Of a stretch of 64,000 nucleotides of DNA, positions 55,270 through 64,000 are shown in pieces. Source of the DNA: Cacajao melanocephalus (lineage: Eukaryota > Chordata > Mammalia > Primates > Pitheciidae); contig CAUYLG010005114.1 in the NCBI GenBank assembly GCA_963573385.1, positions 102,035 to 166,034 of the forward strand. Reading direction: 5' to 3'. Below the pieces are notes generated by a model. That model searched no databases. It worked only from the letters and a program-made list of their open reading frames with translations, and was not told the origin of the DNA. Made by a program: the position numbers and the translations under genes. Positions within the stretch are counted from its first letter, which is position 1. Each line of letters begins with the position of its first letter.

Positions 55270-55598
55270 TCTCATCATGCACTGTGTAACAATGTTTCAG
55301 TCAACTATGGACTACATAAATAAAGATGGTCTCATAAGATTATAATAGTGTATATTTACTGTACATTTTCTATGTTTAGATACACAAATACTTGTGCTTC
55401 AAGTGCCTACAGCACTTTGTACAGTAACATGCTGTACAGATGTATAGCCTAGGAGCAATAGGCTATAGAAGATAGCCTAGTATGCAACAGGCCAGGCTAT
55501 ACATCTAGTTTTGCATAGAAACACTGCAAGATGATCACATAGTGATCACCTGAGGCATTTCTCAGAATGTATCCCAGTCAATATGTGATGCATGCCTG
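55270..55598 (-). mobile_element. MER2 (TcMar-Tigger) DNA transposon
   Basis: 'gtctcataagattataatag', 'acatgctgtacagatgtata' and 'gcctaggagcaataggctat' are MER2 landmarks in the complement. The right end 'gtgatgcatgcctg' is followed by TA (55599-55600). About 329 bp against 345 bp consensus. It starts just inside the left inverted arm. Confidence 0.92.
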
Positions 55599-56195
55599 TA
55601 TATTATGATGAGCCTAGGCAACACCGTTGTACAACATGCAATAGCACGTGAGTCTAGATCCTAGTACCTATATCTATGGGTATTTCTGAACCATAGATAT
55701 GGGAACATGGTTCATGTCTGAATGGAGTCCAGAATTGTTCTCAGACATGGTTCATGTCTGAGTGAACACAGGCATATTCAGCAAAATCAGTATCACTTCA
55801 GACACATAATTGTGCAACAATGCATCCAAAACACGAAAGAAATCATGTGAAGATGTTTATTTTATGGGAATTGGCAAGGTCATCCCAAGTATGACAGATA
55901 TCCAAGAAACACGGAAAGAAATAATTGATCAATGCATGTAAAATTAGGTATTAAAGTTCATAATGGCTATTTCTGTTACAGGGATCTTTCTGTACACATA
56001 CTTCCCTATAGGTAACTTTGGTCTGTCAATCCCCAAAGTACCTGGATGGGGAGGAAAGGATGGATGCAAAAAGAAAGGAACTGCACAAGCCCCTTTTCAC
56101 ACTCAGGAGAACTAGTGGTTCCCTGTCTGCAGAGGTGAGAAAACCTCAGCATCCACATCCTCCTATGGATCAGTGCACATGTCTGCTATTGCTAT
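55599..56195. other. Spacer inside the inverted repeat
   Basis: Unique-looking DNA that includes the perfect palindrome 55740-55762 and the direct repeat 'catggttcatgtctga' (55707 and 55747). No gene recognised. Confidence 0.5.
55740..55762. repeat. Perfect palindrome, 10-bp arms, 3-bp loop
   Basis: CTCAGACATG-GTT-CATGTCTGAG. One half and the loop recur about 40 bp upstream. Confidence 0.95.
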
Positions 56196-56368
56196 CGACT
56201 GTTGATGAGACACAGCTGTCTTTATTATATAGCACTCCAAAAGAGAGCAATATCTGGACAGAGCCTTAGGAGGGTATCAGAGAAGGAAGGGATATTTATT
56301 GAGATTTTGAAGTCTGTTGTAAAGTGAGTCTTCAAATGTGGGGCGGAAGTACAATAGGGTATTTGGTA
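56196..56368 (-). repeat. Inverted repeat, right arm
   Basis: The complement reads taccaaataccctattgt through to 'catcaacagtcg', pairing with 55071-55244 across a spacer of about 950 bp. Confidence 0.9.
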
Positions 56369-57261
56369 CCCTTGTGCCTTTTGCTGTCTGTGTTCTGTGC
56401 TCAAAGCTGTGCTAGAGCAGGCAGTCGTCCTGCGGTCTTTGTTCTTTTTCCTCAACTGAGACTCAGCTGTTTGGTCCCCAGTTAAGACCTCTCAGGAGTA
56501 AGTGTGAGTGGATGTGAGGAGGAGGCAGCAGTCTTTGAGCAGGTCAGGCAGGTTGGTCTGTGGCCTTAGAAGAGGGAGGGCCTCGAGCTCATCTTCTCAC
56601 AGGTGGCATAGCTGCCACGGGCCTTATCATCCTGGCTGGGCTAGAACAAGGGAGGAAGGAAGGTGGACTGTGGAGTGAAGGCAGATCAGGTGGGGCGAGT
56701 GCTGGGGGTGCTGTTGGAGGTATCTGAGTCTCAAAAACACCTGGAACCCCCGACAGAAGACAGATTCCAGACTCCTTGATGAGAACCCAAGAAGAGGCAG
56801 GGCAGGCAGTAAGGAAGGGGCCTTGAATCTGGGAATACTGCTGGCTGATGACTGTAGCCCTGAGGTCTGGAAAGTGCCTGGCAGAGGTATCCAGTGAGGA
56901 GCACGCCCTTCACTTTGTGCCACAGCTTTTTACCTACTCCATGGACGTCATAGGAAGGAATGGGTGAGGGTGTGCGTTCCAACAAAACTTAATTTCATAG
57001 GAGAAAATGGGCCTAGTAAATCAGAGTGTGATGAAAGCACTAGATACTAACATTCTAAATCTCTAGTCTCTAGAGTCCAGTTGTGAAACCCAAAATCATC
57101 AGACTTCCAGTCTTTTGTTTTAGCCATGTTCATGAGGGCAAGTTCTCTGCCTGCTTGAGGATATATAAGCAAAGGCTTATTTACTGTGGCTACAAAGCAT
57201 GCATACTTGTAATGACCCTGGGACTTTCTCTGAAAATATTTTCTAAATTTGAAAAGAAAAC
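56369..57261. other. Intergenic, no gene recognised
   Basis: G-richer island within the A+T-rich block. Minus frames 56627-56923 and 56731-56985 overlap and carry no known domain. Confidence 0.5.
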
Positions 57262-57345
57262 AGCACTTTGGAAGCTGAGACAGGAAGATCGCTTGAGACA
57301 GGAGGATCACAGGAGTTCAAGACCAGGCTGGGCAACATAGTAAGA
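57262..57345 (+). mobile_element. Alu left-arm fragment
   Basis: 'cagcactttggaagctgaga' through 'gcaacatagtaagacctta' with a small internal duplication ('gcttgagacaggaggatc'). The head and the right arm are missing. Confidence 0.8.
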
Positions 57346-57971
57346 CCTTAACCTTTAAAAAATTAAAGTAAAATTTCAGGTTACCTTTTGGCCACAAAGA
57401 GTTCATATATAGCTGTTCTTTTAAGTACAGTTTCCAAATCACAGTATTCTACTTTTAGAGTGAAATATGAATGGACATGTAAGGACAAGATCCAAATCTA
57501 GAGGAAGAGGAAATGATGGAGAGATTTCTCAGACAGCTGGGCCTAGAATTGTGCATGCTTTGAGATATCATGTTTTCTATTTGCAGAAATTAATTTTTGT
57601 GATAATGTTTTTGAACTAATATAGATACACTTCTAAAAGTCTTTCATACTGATAATGGGTGACATTGGAATCTCATAAAGCAAGCATTGATCCAGGAGAA
57701 TTACATTCTGGTGCTGCCTGAATGACTGCTGTTAGTTTACTGGGAATATGCCCAGTGACTTCTTCTCATGCTTGTTAACAGATTGCTTATATCCATGCCA
57801 GCATAGATTAAAATACCTTCAAAAGACTTAGTGGCAACTTTTCTTGCTATCTTTACTCTTCCTTTGTGGGAGGAGTATCTTTGTTAAGATTATGAACATA
57901 GAATAATATTGGGAAAATGTCATTGAACTTATTTATGATTAGATATAGTTACATGTTGTGTATATTTTTAT
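57346..57971. other. Intergenic, A+T-rich, no recognised element
   Basis: Unique DNA up to the L1 target site. Confidence 0.5.
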
Positions 57972-57984
57972 TATTGGCATATAT

Positions 57985-60900
57985 ATTTTATTGTTAAATT
58001 GAGAATTTATAATGTATATTTATATGGTATAAAGTGATGTTATGATTTATGAATAAAATGTGAAATTATTAAGTGAATTAACATATGCATCACTTCAAAT
58101 ACTTATCCATTTTAGTGGTGAGAATATTTGAAATTAACTCAGCCACTTTGAAATGTACAATACACCTTTATTTATTATATTTACCATGCTGTGCAATAGA
58201 TATCAAAAAACTTATCTTTCCATCTATTTAAGATTTTGTTCTCTTTGACCATCATCTCTTCATTCCCCCAACCCTCGCAGACTCTGTAACCACCATTCTA
58301 CTCTCTGCTTATGTGAGTTCCATTGTTTTAGATTCCACATATAAATGAGATCATGCAATATTTGTCTTTCTATGTCTGACATATTTCACTTAGTGTAATG
58401 TTCTCCAGTTCTATCCATGTTGTTGCAAATGACATAATTTTTTTCTTTTTTAAGGCTGAATAATATTCCATTGGGCATATATGCCATATTTTATTTATCC
58501 ACTTATCTGTTCATGGACACTTAGGTTGATTTCATAACTTGTCTATGGTGAATGGTGCAGCAGTGAACATGGCAGTGCAGATATCTCTTCAACAAACTGA
58601 TTTCAAATTTTTGGGGCAAATATCAAGAAGGGGGATTGCTAGTTCACACAGTTTATCAACTTTTAGTTTGTTGAGGAAATTCCTACTGTTTTCCACAATG
58701 ACTGTACTAATTTACATTCTTGTCAGCAATGTACAAGGGTTCCCATTTTACCACATCCTTGCCAGCATTTGTCATCTTTTTGATAATAGCCATCCTGACA
58801 TGTGTGAGATAATATCTCATTGTGGTTTTAATTTGCGTTTTACTAATGATGTGTGATATTGAGCATTTTTAATATATAACTATTGGTCATTTGTATGTCT
58901 TCTTTTGAGAAATGTCTATTCAACTTTCCTGCCCATTTTCAAGATTTTTTTCTTGATATTTAATTGTTTGAATTTCTGATATATTTTGAATATTAACCCC
59001 TTATTGTATGTATGGCTTTCAAATATTTTCTCCCAATCAGTGGGTTGTTTTTTTATACTCTTGCTTCCTTTGCTGTGCAGAAGCTTTTTAATTTTGTGTA
59101 ATCTCATTTATTTCTTTTTACTTTTGTTGCCTACACTTTTGCAGTCAAATGCAAAGAATCATGGCCTAGACAATGTTTTGTGGTTTTTCCACTATATTTT
59201 CTTCTAGTAGTTTTGCAGTTTCAGGTCTTACATTTTTAATCCACTCTGAGTTGACTTTTGTATCTCATGTGAGATAAGGGTCCAGTTTCACATTTATCTG
59301 CATGTGGATATCCAGTTTTCACACCATTTGTTGAAGAGACTATCCTTTCCTTATTGTGTATTTTTGGCAACTTTGTTAAAAAAAATCAGCTGACTGTACA
59401 TGTATAAGTTCAGTTCTGGGCTGTCTATTCTGCTCCGCTGGTCAATGTATCTGTTTTTTGCCAGTGCAATACTATTTTATTTACTATAGCTTTGTAATAG
59501 AGTTTGAAATCAGGTACAGTGATGCCTCCAGCTTTGTTCTTTTTGCTAATGATTGCCTTGGCCATCTAGTCTTTTTAGTGGTTCCCTGTGAATTTTAGGA
59601 TTTTTTTTCTATTTCCTTGAATAAAAACATTGAAATTTTGGTAGGGATTGCATTGACTCTGTGGGTCACCTTGGGTAGTATACACATTTTAACAATATTA
59701 ATTCTTGTAATCTGTGAATTATGGATGTCTTTCCATGGTTTGTGTCTTTTTCAATTGTTTTCATCAGTGTTTTTATACTTTTCATTGTACACGTCTCTCA
59801 CTTCATTGGTTAAACTTATTCTTAAGTATTTTTTGTTGTTGTTGCTATTGTAAACAGGATTGTTCTCATTTTCTTTTTCAGATAGTTAATGGTTAGTGTA
59901 TAGAAATGCTACTGATTTTTGCATGTTGACTTTGTATCCCACAACTTTATAGTGTATTCATTTATTCTAACAGATTTTGGTAGCATCTTTAAGGTTTACC
60001 ATATATGAGATTATGTCATGAGCAAATGATGACAATTTATCTTCTCCCTTTTCAATTTGGATTCTTTCTATGTCTTTCTCCTATGTAATTACCCTGTAGA
60101 GGCCTTCCACTGCTATGTTGAATAGAAGTGGCTAGAGTAAGCATCCTTAACTTCTTCCAGATCTTAGGGGAAAGATTTTTCACCATGGAGTGTAATGTTT
60201 GCCATGGACCTCTTCTCTACGGCCTTTCTTGTGCTGATGTACATTCCTTCTACACATAATTCGATGAGAGTGCTTATCATGAAAAAATGTCGAATTTTGT
60301 CAGATTATTTTATGCTTCTCATAATGTGGTGATATAGTTTTTATCCTTCATTCTGTTATGTGATATGAAATATCATATTTACTGATTTGCATATGTTTAA
60401 CCATCCTTCAAGCCCAGGGATAAATCTCACTTGATCACAGCAGATGATCTTTTAATATGTTGTAGAATTTGGTTTGCTACTATTTTCTTGAGGATTTTTG
60501 CATCTATGTTAGTTAATTACTTTTCTTGTAATGTCGTTGCCTAGCTTTGGTATCAGAGTAGTGCTAGTCTCATAAAAACAGTTTGAAAAGATTTCCTTTT
60601 ATTTCCTGGAGGAGTTTGAGAAATATTGGTATTCATTCTTCAAATGTTTGCTAGAATTCAACAGTGAAGCCATCAGTTGCTGTGCTTTTCTTTGATGAGA
60701 GGAATTTTTATGACTGATTAATCTTTACTTATTATTGTGTTGTTCAGATTTTCTATTTCTTCATGATTCAGTCTTTGTAAGTTACACGTGTCTAGGGATT
60801 TATTCATTTCTTGTCAGCTGCAATGTCTCTTTTATTTTTGATTTATTTGAGTTGTCTCACTTTTTTTCTTTGGTAGTTTATCTAAAGTTTTGTTGGTTTT

Positions 60901-62801
60901 GTTTTTCTTTTCAAAAAGCTAACACTTAGTTTCACTGATCTTTTGTATTGCTTTTTAGTTTGTATTTCGTTTATTTCTGCTCTGATCTTTGCTATATCTT
61001 TTGTTCTGCTAACTTTGGGCTTAATCTGCTCTTTTTTCTTGAAAAGTAATATGAAGTTATTTTTGGGACCTTTCCTCTTTTTGATGTGGGCATTTATTAC
61101 TATCAACTTTCCCTTAGAACTGCTTTTGTTGTATTTTATAAACATTGGTGATATGTTGCACTTTTATTTTTGTTTTTCCCAAATATTTTTTTAATTTACC
61201 TTTTGATTTCTTTGTGGATCCATTGGTTATTCAAGAGCCTGGTGTTTAATTTCCATGTATGTACGTTTTCTGGAATTCCTACTTTTATTGATTTGCAGTT
61301 TTATACCATTGCAGTCAGAAAAGACACTTAATAAGATTTCAATCATCTAAAATTTGCTAAGTCTTGTTCTGTGTCCTAATGTGATCAATCATGGAGAATG
61401 TTCCAAGTTCAGTTGAGAAGAATGTTTATTTTTTTGTTGGATGAAATGGTCCATATATATGTGTTGGGTCCATTTGTTCTAAAGTGTTGTTCATGTCCCA
61501 TGTTTCCTGATTAATTTTCTGTCTGGATAATCTGTCCACTGGTGAAAGTGGGATATTGAAGCCTTTAGCCTGTGATTCTGGAAGGTCTAGCTGGTGATGG
61601 GTAGGCAGAGCTTGTTGTAGGATCCCTAGTTGGCTGATTGCTGCACTGTCTTTGCTCTGATGTTGGGTGGGGCTGCTGTCTAGGTTCTGCTGTCTGATGA
61701 CACCACAGGTGAGACTATTGTTAGGTGGAGCTGCTGGCTAGGTACTACAGTGGCTTCTGGTAAGGTCGGTCACAGGATGTATTCCCTGGCTGGGCAGTTC
61801 TGCTTTTTGGGATGAGTAGTTGAGCAAGACTGCAAGCTGGGCTCTGAGGTGAGGGAGAGTTGCTGCTCAAAATGGATGGTACCAGAAGATATGCTTCTGT
61901 GAAATGCACGATTCAGGATTACCTCCCTGTTCTGGAAGAGCTGTGGGGTGGGGTTTTGGCTGAGTCGAACAGGTCTTTGACCTTCTAGATCAAGTAGGTC
62001 TATCCCCTATACTTCTCTGAAATGTGCAGAGGTGGGGGTCTTTCTGCTTGAGTGGACATTTTGGTTGATTGAAGACTTGTGAGTCAAGCAGATCTAGTCT
62101 ATACACATCTCCAAGATGGTCAGAGGTGGGCATCTCCTTGCTTGGGTGAGTCATTGGAGTGGGCTCTGAGCCCAGGCATGGAAGTTAGCCATCTAGGGAT
62201 TTAAGCTATGTTGGCCTTCCCACTGTGCTTCTGAAAGTGACCAACTCAACTTTGTAGGTGGCTGTAAAGGTGGCTGATGTCTCCAATCATGTGAAACAGG
62301 TAGCAGGAACACAGAAGTACCACCAAGATCCATGTGTTGGTCACCATAACCTCTGCCTCCTTTCTTTCTTTCTATCTGACCCTGGCCACCTGGGCCCATT
62401 ACCCTTGGCGTTTCCCAGGAGGTGAGACTAGAGTAGTCTTTTTGGGAAGCATCTAAAAATGCTAGGAAAGCTGAATGACTGCCTCTGGTTCTCTTTTCCC
62501 CTTGTAGCAACCATACACTCAGAAATCTTCTCCATATGGAATTGTGCCAACTTAGGGGAGGTGGAAGGGTGGTGCAGTTGAAGTGAGACCATTCTTCTTA
62601 CCTCTTTAAATTGATTTTCTTTTTTTTTAAATTGGGTTTTCATTCAGTTCTGAGGATCACACAGTTGTCTTGGGCTTGATTACAATTATTGGGGTTTTCA
62701 ATAAAGGTATTCTTGTTTGTGAATAGTTGCTACTTGAACTTTTTGTGGGCTGGGGTTAGAGCTTGAAACTTTCTACTCCACCATCTTGCTGATGTCATAT
62801 C
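57985..62801 (-). mobile_element. L1 element with intact 5' and 3' ends but a large internal deletion
   Basis: Flanked by the 13-bp duplication tattggcatatat (57972-57984 and 62802-62814). Read on the minus strand it starts with the L1 head 'agcaagatggtggagtag' (62779-62796), has about 1.2 kb of 5'UTR-like sequence to about 61560, then enters ORF2 near the 'DFNTPLS'-type endonuclease region and continues through RT to the 3'UTR at 57985. All of ORF1 and the first ~200 codons of ORF2 are absent. 4.8 kb against a usual 6-7 kb. Stops are common. The + strand frames here (for example 58539-58856) are antisense artefacts. Confidence 0.9.
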
Positions 62802-62814
62802 TATTGGCATATAT

Positions 62815-63918
62815 TAATAACAAAACTTTTAGTTTGCACACACATAATCCTAGGTCCAGCAGCCCAGTGATGAACAACCTTAACAAGAGACACCACCACC
62901 TAAAAGTCAGGATATTTCTCCTATTTAAGAGAAAGGAGATGAAGAAACACCTGTGGTTCAAGGTGAAAAGAAGGGGAAGAAGAATTCCTATGGATGGAGG
63001 TTTATGTGTGCATCATACATTATGACAGATCAGGAACAGAAGAGAGAGTATTAGAGAAGGATATCAAACATTTCCTAAAAATTGGCTTGAAAGTGAAGTG
63101 GACTTGCAGCCATGTGCAGTCCCTTGTCATTAAGAATTTTCCCTTTCTCTTAAAGACTTACTTGGTGTGCTTGGAAAATACAGTACTTTTCAGAGCTAAT
63201 CTCTAGCAAATCTACAAAAATTATTTAATTTTAGTCATAAAATTGTACATCATTTCACTAGTTAAATTTGATATTAGAACATTGTTGCTGGATTTTTTAA
63301 TCATTGCATTAAAAGTGTAAGCAACTTATAATAGCATGTGTAGAGTGCCAAGTCAAAATGTAAAGTGCCAAGTCAACATACCTTGAAATACCCTGACTAA
63401 AGCCCCATTGTGTAGGAATGTGAGGCTAGGTCATTGTGTCTCACCAAAGAGGATGAAAATGATATCTACAGAATTCATGTTTCATTCCAGAGATTGTGTT
63501 CTTTCTGTAATCTGTGTTGCTATAAGAAAAAGTGAATGATTCTGCTTAAAATGCTTAATACTCAAAATTCTATACCGTAAGATAGCTCAGTGCTGGCACA
63601 GGCATAGATCTAGTTCAAAGGAACAGGACAGACTCTGGAAAGGAGCTCAATGAATGATGGTCATTTTTTTCTTTGATTTACATTTTTTTTGTGTGGTCAA
63701 ATTGGTAAGAGCTGGATAATTAAGGTACTGGCATACCTGTACATGGTTTACTATAAGTATTTAAGTCACTTTTAAAGGTGGTTAAGTCATCTTATGGTGA
63801 GGAAACTCAAAAGACTGAGTTCCTAAGGTTAACAGGAAAAAGAATCATTTCTTCCAGATAGAGTATTTTTAAGCAAAATATTTCCATAATTTAGGCTGTG
63901 GATTATTTTAGTGGTTTA
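62815..63918. other. Intergenic, no recognised element
   Basis: Unique A+T-rich DNA. Short frames at 62786-63025 and 62994-63206 have no recognisable features. Confidence 0.5.
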
Positions 63919-64000
63919 CTCCAGGATGGTCTCGATCTCTTGACCTCGTGATCCACCCACCTCGGCCTCCCAAAGTGCTGGGATTATAGGCATGAGCCAC
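63919..64000 (-). mobile_element. AluY, 3'-truncated, running off the window
   Basis: The complement carries the Y-type 'atcacgaggtcaagagatcg' and 'agaccatcctgg', but on its inner side it stops abruptly with no right arm and no poly(T). Its 5' end lies beyond 64000. Confidence 0.9.

Noticed and set aside
55000..60000. GSG1L first exon expected from human gene order
   Set aside because: No CpG-rich segment or matching reading frame was found in this A+T-rich, L1-filled stretch.
58539..61194. Several + strand frames of 60-105 codons
   Set aside because: They are the antisense of an L1 ORF2 and 3'UTR.

Overview
This is primate nuclear DNA, almost certainly from an Old World monkey or ape. The evidence is ten GT-AG exons of a vertebrate gene, a very dense load of dimeric Alu elements that includes AluY-like copies, and many older mammalian repeats (MIR, L2, MER5, MER2, Tigger1, MLT-type LTRs, L1M). 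There are no operons, no CRISPR arrays and no tRNA or rRNA genes. I did not find a new multi-gene system. The interest lies in the gene's structure and in several well-preserved transposon insertion histories.

Region 1 (1-23,475): the 3' half of XPO6 (exportin 6), on the + strand. Ten coding exons (3959-4103, 8058-8204, 9121-9310, 13451-13606, 14726-14840, 15010-15181, 16473-16634, 19244-19342, 19502-19732, 22820-22921) join without a frame break and give the last 505 complete codons. A 3'UTR of about 550 bp with one AATAAA signal follows. The introns hold a nearly complete Tigger1 DNA transposon (4443-6747), L1M 3' ends, MER5 and MIR pieces. From about 3.1 to 18.4 kb there is no Alu at all. 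One unexplained antisense open frame sits at 12032-12448.

Region 2 (23,476-about 45,150): intergenic, G+C-rich and crowded with about 30 full or partial Alus. Between them lie L2, MIR, MLT1-like LTR pieces, an hAT/MER5-like element split by two Alus, a 50-bp minisatellite just past the XPO6 poly(A) site and a 330-bp TG-rich microsatellite. I see no gene.

Region 3 (about 45,150-64,000): an abrupt change to A+T-rich DNA with L1 and LTR elements and almost no Alu. It contains a solo MLT2A-type LTR inserted inside an older MLT1-type LTR, two L1 elements with large internal deletions (one + strand, one - strand with intact target-site duplications), a MER2 copy lying inside a ~174-bp-arm inverted repeat, and a 3'-truncated AluY running off the end. 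GSG1L, the neighbour I would expect downstream of XPO6 from the human map, is not visible. Whether the switch near 45 kb is a natural isochore edge, a lineage-specific rearrangement or an assembly join cannot be decided from this sequence alone.
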